Shown here piece by piece: positions 20,782-31,214 of a DNA stretch of 64,000 nucleotides. Source of the stretch: Henningerozyma blattae CBS 6284 (Eukaryota > Ascomycota > Saccharomycetes > Saccharomycetales > Saccharomycetaceae). Each line of letters starts with the position of its first letter. Positions within the stretch are counted from its first letter, which is position 1. The position numbers and the translations under genes were made by a program. Below the pieces are notes generated by a model. It was given only the letters and a program-made list of their open reading frames with translations, made no database searches and was not told where the DNA came from. The DNA lies in assembly GCF_000315915.1 (NCBI RefSeq), contig NC_020186.1, positions 1,736,001 through 1,800,000 on the forward strand. The letters run 5' to 3'.

Positions 20782-21978
20782 TTAGACCTTGACTGTAGAC
20801 ATCTTTGGACCGAAAGGTTCGTAATGAATGTCATCTTTCTTGAATTCTAATACTTTGAAATGATCGACCATACCTTTCATGAAGCCCAAAGGACCACATA
20901 GATATACATCAGCACCTTCAGGAATGTTTTCTTTCAAAAATTTAGCATCAATTTCTGGTTGTTTGTTAGTGTGAACTACAACTTTCTTAACAGATGAAGC
21001 GTTCTTTAATAATCCATCCACTTCTTTCTTAAATACTTCAGAAGCTTCATCTTGTGATGATTGGAACCAATAAATTGGCCTGCTAGGATAATTTCTAATT
21101 TGTGTCTCTAGCATGGCTAATAAAGGAGTAGCCCCAACACCTGCAGCCAATAATACTAAAGGAACTTTATCTTGCATGATTAAATCTTTATTCATTGTGA
21201 AATCACCAGCAGGGGCACTCAATTCTAATTCATCACCAACTTTAACATCTAAGTCTAAATACTCGGAAACTAACCCGTTAGGTAAGTTTTCAGTTTGTTC
21301 TAATTTGACAGAGAATTTTAAGTTTTCATCATGTAATGAAGAACATAGAGAATAATGTCTTAATGCGTCATATTTATTATCTTGACGGATTGGATGTGTC
21401 TTAACTGTAATGTATTGTCCTGCTTCGATGGGTAAATTTTTCAAAATTATATCAGTTGGATTCTTTGGAGTCACTGTAAATTTGATAACATTTGTACCTA
21501 CAGGTTCCATGGCACTAACGAGAAATTTTTTCCAACCTGGCCACATAGCCTCTTTATACATCTGCTTTTCGACATCAATAAAAACGTTAGCAATTTCTCC
21601 ATAAGCTTTAGTCCATGCATCAATAATTTGCGGAGTAGCAGCAGGTCCAAGGACTTGTTGAATAGCTTTAATTAAATATTCACCAACAATATCGTATTGT
21701 TCTGGGTAAATTTGTAGTGCACGATGTTTATGACCAATTTGTCTAACATGAGTTAAAAGTGGTGATAAATCATCGATATGTTTTGCAGCAGCAAGTACTG
21801 TAGTGGCCAATGCATTTGGTTGAGCACCTCTCATTTGATTTGTTCTATTAAATACATTACGTAATTCATTATGATCGTTAAGCATATTTTTATAGAAGGT
21901 TTTTGTTATGGTTGTACCATGTTGCTCCAGTACAGGAACAGTAGCCTTGATAATAGTACGAACTTGTTCAGGCAACAT
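20782..21978 (-). CDS. YHB1: Flavohemoglobin, nitric oxide dioxygenase
   Basis: Yhb1 converts nitric oxide and oxygen to nitrate using NAD(P)H, protecting against nitrosative stress in cytosol and mitochondria. The 398-residue protein has a globin domain (about 1-140), with the proximal heme histidine in RQIGHKHRALQI near residue 85. An FAD-binding domain follows with RHYSLCSS near 208, then an NAD-binding domain with LLAAGVGATPLLAMLE near 276 and YLCGPLGFMK near 360. It ends with HYEPFGP as in other flavohemoglobins. Length matches the S. cerevisiae enzyme. Confidence 0.97.
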   Translation of the reverse strand: MLPEQVRTIIKATVPVLEQHGTTITKTFYKNMLNDHNELRNVFNRTNQMRGAQPNALATTVLAAAKHIDDLSPLLTHVRQIGHKHRALQIYPEQYDIVGEYLIKAIQQVLGPAATPQIIDAWTKAYGEIANVFIDVEKQMYKEAMWPGWKKFLVSAMEPVGTNVIKFTVTPKNPTDIILKNLPIEAGQYITVKTHPIRQDNKYDALRHYSLCSSLHDENLKFSVKLEQTENLPNGLVSEYLDLDVKVGDELELSAPAGDFTMNKDLIMQDKVPLVLLAAGVGATPLLAMLETQIRNYPSRPIYWFQSSQDEASEVFKKEVDGLLKNASSVKKVVVHTNKQPEIDAKFLKENIPEGADVYLCGPLGFMKGMVDHFKVLEFKKDDIHYEPFGPKMSTVKV

Positions 21979-22976
21979 AATTGCAAAAATTTTATAGCAA
22001 TAAAGAGAGGTTGGATGGATATAAGATGTTAATTCTTAAAGGTAAACTATTAGTTATATACTATTAAGATAAGTATACTAACTCTTGGTAAACACACATA
22101 GTTACAAAAAAAATTGAATTGAAATCATTACTTCTTATATAGATTACGTCTGAATTTTTTCAACCTATATCGATATATTTCAAAGGGAAATTGTGTCTCA
22201 TAAAATAAAGGAATCTTTCCTCTTGTAGCCTTAAGCCAATATAATAACTATAAGTAAATAACCTTGAAAGGCGGCATCATGGTAAGTACTAAGTGTCTAT
22301 AAAACATCTTGACAAATCCACATTCTATGCCAAATTATGCTTTGTTAAGTCTATTTTTCCCTAGTTTCTGTATGAAATTTTATGTCACTCCCAATATAGT
22401 AAAAGCCGGGGGTGTTAAAACCGATAATTTCAAAAAGGTTTTGGATTGCTCCAAAACTTCAAATATTCTCCAAATTTGCAACTATTCATTACTATAATCC
22501 AAGGGCACAATAGTATCTTCTAAAATTAGACTTTGGAGACATCGCCTGATGTTACTTTGTGCTATTCAATCATATTGTGTGCCTATAATTCTCATGATGT
22601 CTTTTGCATTCATATTGTATCTTGCCCGATCTTATATGGCCTTCAAAGGTTAACACCGAAATATTTCTTCATGGCAAAATCTGGTCATATAGGAACAATA
22701 TATTCCTTCTAATATCCTGCTATATTCTGTAGGTTGCATATGTATAGATTCCTTACGATGTTTGTGCTAATGCAAATATAATGTATATGTAGTAGATGAA
22801 TATTGAGACTGCTACAATGGGGAGTATCGGAATATTTTTCAACCTAGTTTTGAGAGCAGTTTTTTATCTTATTGTATTCTCAAAACTGAAAAATTAAAAA
22901 AGAAAAAAAATAAAAAAATAAAAAGCCCGTTGTGTTTTATTATTGAACTGGGATAGTTTGTATTTACAAATTTGCT
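21979..22976. other. Intergenic region, YHB1 promoter / RTT107 3' flank
   Basis: About 1 kb with no gene I can support. A short plus-strand frame at 22309-22497 has no recognisable feature. The YHB1-proximal half is the promoter; an A-rich tract occupies about 22893-22923 near the RTT107 stop. No trace of PHO81, the S. cerevisiae neighbour, is visible. Confidence 0.5.
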
Positions 22977-25900
22977 CTAACTTTGGTAAACAATGCCATC
23001 TTTTGAGTCCCAGGTGACGTCTAAATTAAATATAGAATTAACACACCAATCCCACTTGACAGCCAATATCTTCATATCGTTATTCATCACTTTTTTAAAC
23101 TTCTTGACTTGAGAACCCTTGCTGACAATGAAAATACAATCAAAAGACTGATCATCTTTCTGATCCTTCTTCGAAGGTATATTTTGTATAAAATCTTCCT
23201 TGTTAAATGTTTTTGGTATTATTTTTATATCTCGCATGCCATGTGAAGTTAAAATCGATCTAATAACTTCTATACCACCAGGAATATCGTTGATTAGATT
23301 AACATTTGTAACGTTGCCTCTTTCAAATATTTTGGTTGGTAAATTAGTCTTATTCAAGATGCGTTGTTCATTAATGTCATCTTCGAAATCTCGTATTTGA
23401 TATTTTTCAAAAGGCAACTTAATGCTTCCAGATTTTTTACCATTAATAATTGCCAAAAGATCTATTAAAAAAGATGGTGTTAAAAGGTATTTTAAAGGCT
23501 TGAAGCTAAAACTTTTCAAAAACTTCGCAGTCCTCATCTTTTTGGGCGCAAATATTGTATTTAATTTGTCAATATTATCACTGGTAATATCATCATGTAT
23601 CTTTATGCCTAATCTCTTCAAAATATGTAATTCTAATTCATTATTTAGCTCTGGGCACCCTGTACAAACAGCTTCAATGTTATAAGGTAAACAGCTTTTG
23701 GGTGATTTCTTACTAAATAGTAAATCAATATCTATATTGCTGTCTTTACTACCCTTTTGATTTAAGATGTTTGATAGTTTCTCTTTAGCCAACTTATCTA
23801 ATTTCTTATTATTCTCCAAATCTTCGAATTCTTCAACTGTTTTTTTACGCTTATTGCTTTTTTGATATTGATTTAATGATTCAATATCAGTATGCATTCT
23901 TTTGTTTGCCTTTGACTTTGCTGCTCTGCTTCCATGTGAAGGCGACGAAAATAAAGTCGTAGAATTATTACTGTCATTATCATCATTAATCTCGTTTTTG
24001 AATGGAGAGGAACATTTTACTGATTTAATTATTTCATTTGAAGAAATTTCAGATATATATTCTATTTGATTTTTTTTTGAATTGTTTGGTAAATCTTTTG
24101 GAGCTTTAGCAACTAGTTCTACAGATTCTTCTTTATGAGTTTTATCTGTTAAATTAGGTTTTTTCTTTTTAGTTGTATATATCGTTTTCTTCGGTATTGA
24201 TAAGTCATCATCTAATATTGTAACGTCATCTGCGTGAGGAATACCATTATTCAATTGAAATTCTGAATCTCTAGGTGGTAAAGTTTCTTCTAGAGAACTA
24301 TTGGTTTCCTTATCATTCACATCATTTATTTCTGTTTCAGATAGAACGCATGCTTCGTTAAGTTTTTCAGTTAAGTTAGAGTAATTAACTGTTGACGGCC
24401 TTGAAGGTGCTAATAATGAAACAGGAGTCTTAAATGGATCAATCGAACTTTGAGATGGATATTTTATCGAGTGGTGTGGATTTGTATTTGATACATTTTT
24501 TATGCTCGGTAATTCATTTATATTTTGTTGAGGTATTTGAAATATTCCCTCTAATGTGGATGTACTATCTATACCACCATCTTGAGTAGTTGATAATGAA
24601 AATACGTCATCTATTTTCATGTCTGTATGATTATTGATATAACCAAATGAATCAAATATTGATTCCTCATTATCCTTTGGGAAAATTAAATACTTTGGAA
24701 TTAATTTCAAATTTTTATTTTGAATATAACAATCATGTAGCCAACGATGGTTTAGTATTTTTATATCTTGTCCCTTAGAGTTCCATAACTTTGCAGATTC
24801 AAATTTTTTACCTATTGGTTTTTTTACAATTAAAAAATTCGTGAATTTTTTTGTAAGATTAACACTTGAATTGGCTCCCAGTAAATAAATTAATAGTTGT
24901 AAATAATATCGTTGAACCCCGTAGAAATTAGTAAAAGAGATTGTAGTTTGACCATTGAGAAGTTTTGATTGAAATGGGGTATACCATATTGAAGTGGATG
25001 GATCAATAAATTTTTGGGATTGCCAAATATTTAATAGCCAAATCAAATTTCCTAACGATAATTTTTTATTACTTAGTAGTGAATTATATTCATTTGAAAT
25101 TAAATTTGCTCCAATATAACAATTTGCTATTTTAAATGAACTAAAGTCATTCTCATCTAAATATCTTTTAATTTTACCATTCTGAGATATAATGAAGTCA
25201 TTTATCAGTATTAATAAATTTTTACTCAATTTTAAATTCATGGATACAATAAACGTCTTATTAGTTAATAGATTGGGGGAAATATGAGTATTTGAAAAAG
25301 ATATTTTCTTATTAATAAAGTCCCAAGAATCCTCATAAAGAGTGGAACAATCTGTAGAATTATCAGGAATTACATAGTTGTCCACGTTTTGGATTGAACC
25401 TACTTTCCAGCAATGGTATAACCAAGTTGGAAATACAAAATTGATGTTATTAAACTTTGTTTCCTTTGATGGATGATTTTTAATTGCAATTATCGCCGGA
25501 TCATCAGATTTATTTGAAATTAGATGAGTAATAGAATTTGATAAAATATCTGTAAGAGATCCACCTAATGAAATGATTAAGTGTTTAATAAAAAGATATT
25601 CTATACTAGTAAAGCAAGAATTGGAAACATAAAAATGTAAATTGGGTGAACTAATATCTGGTGTGGCGGACTTTGATTTTAAGTGTTGTTGACGAGCAAA
25701 AATATAATGATTTGCAAAAGTATAATTATATAGTTTTAATACCTTATTGTCTCTAATGGAATGATTAAGAAAATCAAAATCTACAATTGGCAATAATAAG
25801 TTGATTGTTAAAATATTAAAAATATCTTGATCAAAACTTTGTTTGTTTAAAATAATAAAATCAGGAATAGTATTATCAAATTTAGAATTTAGCCAGTCAT

Positions 25901-26072
25901 AAATTTTATCACAATCTTTAGAATCTTTATATTTTGATATAATATCTTTCAATTCATATATATCTAATTCTGCTAAATGATTTACACCATTCTGTATTAA
26001 GCAATTTTTAATATTATCAAATTCAATAGAATGATCATTAATTAAAGCAACATTTAGCTCTTTGAATAGCAT
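22977..26072 (-). CDS. RTT107: BRCT-repeat scaffold Rtt107/Esc4
   Basis: Rtt107 is a scaffold for replication-fork repair that binds Slx4, Smc5/6, Rtt101-Mms22 and phosphorylated H2A. The 1,031-residue protein has four N-terminal BRCT repeats within about 1-480, recognisable by motifs such as LGGSLTDILSNSITHLIS near 170 and NHRWLHDCYIQ near 443. An acidic and Ser-rich linker (about 500-760) includes RMHTDIESLNQYQKSNKRKK, a conserved segment of yeast Rtt107 and probable nuclear signal. Two C-terminal BRCT repeats (about 800-1031) end in AVKWDWCVNSIFNLDVTW. Candidate Mec1 SQ/TQ sites occur in the linker. YHR154W belongs to the same ancestral block as its neighbours here. Confidence 0.94.
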   Translation of the reverse strand: MLFKELNVALINDHSIEFDNIKNCLIQNGVNHLAELDIYELKDIISKYKDSKDCDKIYDWLNSKFDNTIPDFIILNKQSFDQDIFNILTINLLLPIVDFDFLNHSIRDNKVLKLYNYTFANHYIFARQQHLKSKSATPDISSPNLHFYVSNSCFTSIEYLFIKHLIISLGGSLTDILSNSITHLISNKSDDPAIIAIKNHPSKETKFNNINFVFPTWLYHCWKVGSIQNVDNYVIPDNSTDCSTLYEDSWDFINKKISFSNTHISPNLLTNKTFIVSMNLKLSKNLLILINDFIISQNGKIKRYLDENDFSSFKIANCYIGANLISNEYNSLLSNKKLSLGNLIWLLNIWQSQKFIDPSTSIWYTPFQSKLLNGQTTISFTNFYGVQRYYLQLLIYLLGANSSVNLTKKFTNFLIVKKPIGKKFESAKLWNSKGQDIKILNHRWLHDCYIQNKNLKLIPKYLIFPKDNEESIFDSFGYINNHTDMKIDDVFSLSTTQDGGIDSTSTLEGIFQIPQQNINELPSIKNVSNTNPHHSIKYPSQSSIDPFKTPVSLLAPSRPSTVNYSNLTEKLNEACVLSETEINDVNDKETNSSLEETLPPRDSEFQLNNGIPHADDVTILDDDLSIPKKTIYTTKKKKPNLTDKTHKEESVELVAKAPKDLPNNSKKNQIEYISEISSNEIIKSVKCSSPFKNEINDDNDSNNSTTLFSSPSHGSRAAKSKANKRMHTDIESLNQYQKSNKRKKTVEEFEDLENNKKLDKLAKEKLSNILNQKGSKDSNIDIDLLFSKKSPKSCLPYNIEAVCTGCPELNNELELHILKRLGIKIHDDITSDNIDKLNTIFAPKKMRTAKFLKSFSFKPLKYLLTPSFLIDLLAIINGKKSGSIKLPFEKYQIRDFEDDINEQRILNKTNLPTKIFERGNVTNVNLINDIPGGIEVIRSILTSHGMRDIKIIPKTFNKEDFIQNIPSKKDQKDDQSFDCIFIVSKGSQVKKFKKVMNNDMKILAVKWDWCVNSIFNLDVTWDSKDGIVYQS

Positions 26073-26209
26073 TCTAATTAGACATACGTTTTTTATTCTT
26101 CAATAATGTAGGAGTAAAATAAAAATAACAAGATATAATTAAATATATATAATTATTAATGCATAACACCATAGATCATTGAATTTCTAAAAACTAACAT
26201 AATAAAACT

Positions 26210-26215
26210 ACGCGT
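26210..26215. promoter_or_regulatory. MCB element (ACGCGT) upstream of RTT107
   Basis: A perfect ACGCGT box lies 138 bp upstream of the RTT107 start, in the short region between NAS6 and RTT107. The position suits MBF-dependent G1/S expression. Function is inferred from the motif alone. Confidence 0.5.
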
Positions 26216-26347
26216 TTTTAGAAAAATACGTTAAACTTAAAAACAAATAAGAAAAAAAAATAAATAAATAAATAAAAAAAGTTACGTAAATTTTTCATTA
26301 AAAGCTGAATTATATACAACTTTTAAGTGCGCGTATAGATGATATTG

Positions 26348-27034
26348 TTACACATTTTCTAGAAAATTTTTCTTGACATCAGCGTGTATATCTTTCCAAT
26401 CGATCTCTTCATAATCAGCGTCAAATTCATGTACCATATCTAAGGCAAACTTTATATGGCCTGCTAACAACGCTTGTTCTATGGGTGTTACATTCCAAGA
26501 ATCTTTTTTATTTACTGGTGAATTATGTTTAATCAATATACGGGCTAATTCTATATTTCCTAGGGCAGCTGCTCTATGTAATGGTAGTTTGCCTGTCTTG
26601 TCAGGAATACGAACAGATTCACCGTTTCTTAGAAGATAAGTAACGACGGCATCGTGTTTTTTGCTAATGGCTAAATGCAAGCAAGTCATACCTTGTTTAG
26701 TCTGTATATCCCAGTCTACTTTATGTCCATTTTCAACATCAAAAGCTTCCAACTTTTTCAATATTTCTACTGAGCCAATAGATGAACAAATATGATATGG
26801 AGTCCAACCACCTTCATCCTTGCACAGGAACATTTCAGGTGCCTTGGGAGGAAAACTGTCCAATAACAAATGTACTATATCTGTTGAACTCATAGATACA
26901 GCCCAATGGATAGGTAAACGATCGTCATCATCTCTTGTAAGTAATAATTCAGGGTTTTCTTTTATTAATTCTTTAGCAGTATCAAATTTATTTTCCATAC
27001 AAGCATGATGTAAAGGGTATTTTTCAGAAGACAT
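26348..27034 (-). CDS. NAS6: Proteasome assembly chaperone Nas6 (ankyrin repeats)
   Basis: Nas6 (mammalian PSMD10/gankyrin) binds the C-terminal domain of Rpt3 during assembly of the 19S regulatory particle. The 228-residue protein, the same length as the S. cerevisiae one, is built almost entirely of ankyrin repeats. Examples are YPLHHACMENKFDTAKELI near 6, LPIHWAVSMSSTDIVHLLL near 40, TCLHLAISKKHDAVVTYLL near 116 and LPLHRAAALGNIELARILI near 149. It lies upstream of RTT107 on the same strand. I saw no consensus Rpn4 (PACE) box in the promoter. Confidence 0.95.
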   Translation of the reverse strand: MSSEKYPLHHACMENKFDTAKELIKENPELLLTRDDDDRLPIHWAVSMSSTDIVHLLLDSFPPKAPEMFLCKDEGGWTPYHICSSIGSVEILKKLEAFDVENGHKVDWDIQTKQGMTCLHLAISKKHDAVVTYLLRNGESVRIPDKTGKLPLHRAAALGNIELARILIKHNSPVNKKDSWNVTPIEQALLAGHIKFALDMVHEFDADYEEIDWKDIHADVKKNFLENV

Positions 27035-27400
27035 AATTCAAAGTATAATTTAGTCGAATTTTAGTATAATTTGGTAGATTTGTAATAGAATTTTAGTACA
27101 GTTTAGTGGTAAACCAACAATTGCTAGCACTTTATTCTTACATTCTCTATGATTCTTTATATACTTATTATTTGTCAGCTTAATATCAAACCAAATTCCT
27201 GTATCCCTTAGTCCTTTTTCTTTTCCGTTTTTTTGAGATTGACGATCATTTTGTAAAAAATAAGAAAGGAACGGCGGTAGCATATTTCGATGTTCGATTT
27301 CTTTTAACTAATTTCAAATATGAATTCGTTGATTATCGAGGAATAATGTTAGATAACATAATTAAATAGGCTAAGTGTGATGATATACGTATATACATAC

Positions 27401-27434
<34 letters not shown>

Positions 27435-27460
27435 CTGTGTGTGTGTATGTGTGGCCTTTA
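27035..27460. other. Intergenic region with a dinucleotide microsatellite
   Basis: About 425 bp between NAS6 and ALG10. It holds the NAS6 promoter and, next to the ALG10 stop, a (AT)n(GT)n tract at 27400-27453. A short minus-strand frame at 27050-27283 has no recognisable feature. Confidence 0.6.
27400..27453. repeat. Compound (AT)n-(GT)n microsatellite
   Basis: About 20 bp of AT repeats are followed by about 32 bp of GT repeats with single C and A interruptions. The tract ends only a few bases from the ALG10 stop codon and so lies in its 3' UTR. Confidence 0.9.
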
Positions 27461-28972
27461 CTACCACATGATGTGTTGTGGATTCTCTTCTGTTTCCCAT
27501 ATAAATGGCTTTTTGATAAAGACAATAAGCATGAATATGTTAATCAGACCAAACCAGAGGAATTCGTAGAAAAGACGTCTTGTACCTGTTACAATAGTTA
27601 CACCTGTATCACTAGTTTTTGGGGCATCAGAGATGCTATCGTCTATGAAAGGCTGGGCACTACATGTAATTGCAAGTCTCCAAAATAAGTATGGTAAAAT
27701 GTAGTAACGTGGCTCAAATAAAGGTGATGGGACTACTGTTGCTAAAGTACATAAAATCAATGCACTCCATGAAACATGAGTTAACTGTAAAGGCATTTCT
27801 TTGATATCTTCAACCACTAAAGGTTGTAATGAGCTTGATAGTAATTCACATGGTCTTAGGACTTCATAATACACAAAAGTTGAGAAATGGTAAACACCAC
27901 TCATAAATCCATATTTAATAATTTTGTATGGGTTATTTATAATACGTTTGAATAAATAAAACGTATAATGTCTATTGTCCGCCAATAAAAATGGATGAAT
28001 AACTGTAAAGTATCTGATTACCAGCATAATACCGATTATTTCAAAAAATGTTCTAAATGGTTTTAGTAAACATCTAATTAGGTAGTTTTCTAAAAATCTC
28101 CTTGAGATCCAAATTGGAATGCTAAATATCATAATGAACATGATGCAATAAAAGATTTGGACAAGGTGTAGTCCTGCAACATGATTGGCTTTATCACCTA
28201 ATGTAATCGAACCATTCCAAATTATAAATATTAAAAATAGAGCAAAATTTATGAAAAATGGAAGAACGATTCTAGGAAATTCTTCAATGGAATTGATTAA
28301 CACTTTGATATAATTGTTGAGATGTGATTGATTGAATCCCTTTTTCATCATAGTCTCTCTTTCCAATCCAACTACCATGATATAGGCGTTCCAAATAATA
28401 TTAGTTTGTCTAAAGCAGCAACTTAGTCCACCAACTATAGAACTAGCCCAAATACTATATTTGCCAACTGGTCTTGTAAGCATTAAAGTTAATGATTCTA
28501 ATATTAATATACTGCTCCAAACATCAGTATAATATAAGTAGTAATACATGCTCAACAAAGGAAATATCATTAAGTTTATTGGCCAAAACCCAATGGCATT
28601 ATGGAAAAATAATGGTCTTAATACAATTAATGGTAATATAACTGCACCACCAAGAAGATTTGTCATTCTTAAAATACAGCGTGTCGACCAATTGAAAATA
28701 TAATGGAAAAATTTCCAATTTAACCAGCCCATAATATATAACCCAGGCGGTGTGGTAATTTTGGGATCCCAATTAAACCAATTGCCCTTGATATATTCTA
28801 TCGTTTGATTCACATGGAATTTTTCATCGATAAAATCGAATGGTACAACTTGTGTATTAATAATTTTAAACGTTATTAAAAAATAAATAAGCAGAAGAAT
28901 ATAAAGGATTATATTCATTGTAAAATTAAATATAACCTCGCTATTAATATTTACTTTGGATACCAGGTCCAA
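27461..28972 (-). CDS. ALG10: Alpha-1,2-glucosyltransferase Alg10/Die2
   Basis: This ER membrane enzyme adds the last (third) glucose to dolichol-PP-Glc2Man9GlcNAc2 from dolichol-phosphate-glucose, completing the N-glycan precursor. The 503-residue protein is highly hydrophobic with roughly a dozen membrane segments. After the first segment it has the acidic luminal motif FIDEKFHVNQTIEY near 47, and then DPKITTPPGLYIMGWLN near 67, both hallmarks of ALG10. FEPRYYILPYLFWRL near 425 is also conserved. YGR227W belongs to the same block as its neighbours. Confidence 0.95.
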   Translation of the reverse strand: MDLVSKVNINSEVIFNFTMNIILYILLLIYFLITFKIINTQVVPFDFIDEKFHVNQTIEYIKGNWFNWDPKITTPPGLYIMGWLNWKFFHYIFNWSTRCILRMTNLLGGAVILPLIVLRPLFFHNAIGFWPINLMIFPLLSMYYYLYYTDVWSSILILESLTLMLTRPVGKYSIWASSIVGGLSCCFRQTNIIWNAYIMVVGLERETMMKKGFNQSHLNNYIKVLINSIEEFPRIVLPFFINFALFLIFIIWNGSITLGDKANHVAGLHLVQIFYCIMFIMIFSIPIWISRRFLENYLIRCLLKPFRTFFEIIGIMLVIRYFTVIHPFLLADNRHYTFYLFKRIINNPYKIIKYGFMSGVYHFSTFVYYEVLRPCELLSSSLQPLVVEDIKEMPLQLTHVSWSALILCTLATVVPSPLFEPRYYILPYLFWRLAITCSAQPFIDDSISDAPKTSDTGVTIVTGTRRLFYEFLWFGLINIFMLIVFIKKPFIWETEENPQHIMW

Positions 28973-29474
28973 TGGTTACAAAATCTGCTTCATCTTGTTG
29001 TTGCACTTCTACTTTGGTAGATTCAGTCATATCTTCTATGTTATCGAATATGCAACAACTGTATATAAGATAGCAAATATTTATCAATTGTTGCAAAGCT
29101 ATCGATTAATATTTCTGTTACTTGTGCGAGCTAAAGTAATTTTAAGTTTCTTTCTATTGCAATAGTTAAAAATATTAGGCTTTTTACCTACAATTTGATT
29201 TTTAAAATACCGAATGTTAAAGAATACCGACGAGTTGAATTATTAAACTGTTAAAGCAGATATTTAAACAGATAAATGAAATTGGCAAAAAATTGCATAA
29301 AATGATATACTATTAAATTAATGCCTAAACTATATATGCTATAAGAATGTTATTACTAAAAACGAAGTAGTATAAAAAAAATGGTTATATATGAGTTATA
29401 AATAAAATCCTAAAGGAGCTAATATATTGAAAAAATAATGTGTAACCTGTGAGAATATAATAGATATTCTGGGA
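28973..29474. other. ALG10 promoter / PEX28 3' flank
   Basis: About 500 bp, AT-rich. A short plus-strand frame (28956-29165) overlaps the ALG10 start and is judged spurious. No other feature is visible. Confidence 0.5.
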
Positions 29475-31214
29475 TTAGAAATTATTTTTGTTCCATAATG
29501 GCGCTGAGTATCTAATAATTGTCCTAACTAATCTTCTTCTTTTGAACTCATTATCAACCAAATATTCATCTTCCATTTTATTTTCCTTAGAATAAACCAA
29601 ATCCCTTTCCATTACCCAATTTCTAACATCATTATCAATTTCCCAATCAAAATTTTGATCAAATACCCAAGGTTTTGGTGAAGTTACATCAATCAATCTT
29701 TGTACACCGGGTGGTGGTGTTTGTGATTTTCTAAAAGAATCATTTTTATCAAATACTTGGGTTGAATATAAGAAGAACTCCCATTTATTAAAGTTTAATT
29801 CATTTCTTTTATAAATTTCAAAAATTTCGATCTTAGCTATTTCAGGCTTTTCATCAAATATCATTACTTTATCATTGACTCTCATTGGCATCTTTTTCAT
29901 ATTGACTTTCTTGACATATTTTTGTTTTTCCTTTTCTTCTTTTAATTTCTCTTCCTTCTTTAATCTTTCTTCTTCAGTTTCAGTAGTTTTGAACAACTTC
30001 ATTAATTTTTCTCTAAAAATTGGATGAATCAGTAGCATACCGATCCATAGATTACCAATTATAATGATATTCCAATTTATAAACTTGCTTATCCAAATCA
30101 TTATAATCACTAGCAATGTCCAAATAATAAAAATTAAGCTTGATTTATATTCGTCTTTAAAGCCACCAATATCAAAAACAAATTGCTCTGCCATTCTATT
30201 TATTTGTATCAAATGATCTATCAAGTTTTTTATATCTTTTACAGTAGTGATAAAGGCGATTCCACTTCTTTCTATATTATTGTTATTAGGATCAACTTCT
30301 TTGACTTCTAAATTAGAACTATCTTTATCGTATTCTTTTATTTCAGAAATTGGATACCATGCATTACTTGGCCCACTTGTAGCCATATCAAAGAAAAAAC
30401 TGGAGCCATAATTTCGAGTATTACATTTTTTGGTTACATTACGCCTTGTAATTGACATTACATCCTGTCTGTATGGATGTTTGCAGATAAATCCTGGAAT
30501 CATTACACAATAAATAGAAAATATAGAAATAATAATACCAATATTAATTGGATTCATAAGCATTAAAGTTCCTAAAATTAAACAAACTAGAGTACCAGTT
30601 GGATTTCTCCAAGTGACAATTCTAATTAAGGCATCTTGGAATTCATACACTGCGGGAAGTTTTTCACTAATGATATGAATATCTTTTATCAAACCAATAA
30701 TAGAAAGCTCTGCTTCGATTTCTTTTGCTTTGTCAGTAAATCTTTCACGTTCAGGTATTTTATGTTTTATTGCTTTTAATAAAACTTGATCAAAAAATGC
30801 ATCAATTAAAGGGCCTAAATTTGTCTGTAAATTTTCATCGTTATCAAAATCTAGGTCTTCAAATCCACTAATATTATTGTTAGCAAGATTTATTACTTGA
30901 GTTTTTCCAGAATTCAATAGAGTCGATCCCATTTCCTTGGTCTTGTCAATATAATTTCCCTTAAGACCATTTTGTATTTCGGGCACTGAAGGCATTGATG
31001 GTATTGAAGAAATTGTTGGTAAAGAAGACGTACTTATTGTATTTTGTACCATATTTTTTACTTCAGATATCCCATGATTATCCCTAATGTTTTGGTAACT
31101 AGCTTTACTATTATTAATCACATCTTTCCCTTTATCTGTCAAATTAGAGATTGTCTCCGAGTGTTTTTGATAAGCACTTGCTAGGCCATTATACTTGCTA
31201 CCTAACTTATCCAT
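29475..31214 (-). CDS. PEX28: Peroxisomal integral membrane peroxin Pex28
   Basis: Pex28 acts with Pex29-Pex32 at ER-peroxisome contacts to control peroxisome size and number. The 579-residue protein, equal in length to what I recall for S. cerevisiae Pex28, has hydrophobic pairs at about 205-240 (LVCLILGTLMLMNPINIGIIISIFSIY) and 352-395. A Lys/Glu-rich charged segment follows near 405-425. A C-terminal dysferlin-type region carries WEFFLYSTQVF near 488 and W-V-F-D-Q-N-F-D-W-E near 520. The paralogue Pex29 (YDR479C) is the alternative, but YHR150W fits this block. Confidence 0.88.
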   Translation of the reverse strand: MDKLGSKYNGLASAYQKHSETISNLTDKGKDVINNSKASYQNIRDNHGISEVKNMVQNTISTSSLPTISSIPSMPSVPEIQNGLKGNYIDKTKEMGSTLLNSGKTQVINLANNNISGFEDLDFDNDENLQTNLGPLIDAFFDQVLLKAIKHKIPERERFTDKAKEIEAELSIIGLIKDIHIISEKLPAVYEFQDALIRIVTWRNPTGTLVCLILGTLMLMNPINIGIIISIFSIYCVMIPGFICKHPYRQDVMSITRRNVTKKCNTRNYGSSFFFDMATSGPSNAWYPISEIKEYDKDSSNLEVKEVDPNNNNIERSGIAFITTVKDIKNLIDHLIQINRMAEQFVFDIGGFKDEYKSSLIFIIWTLLVIIMIWISKFINWNIIIIGNLWIGMLLIHPIFREKLMKLFKTTETEEERLKKEEKLKEEKEKQKYVKKVNMKKMPMRVNDKVMIFDEKPEIAKIEIFEIYKRNELNFNKWEFFLYSTQVFDKNDSFRKSQTPPPGVQRLIDVTSPKPWVFDQNFDWEIDNDVRNWVMERDLVYSKENKMEDEYLVDNEFKRRRLVRTIIRYSAPLWNKNNF

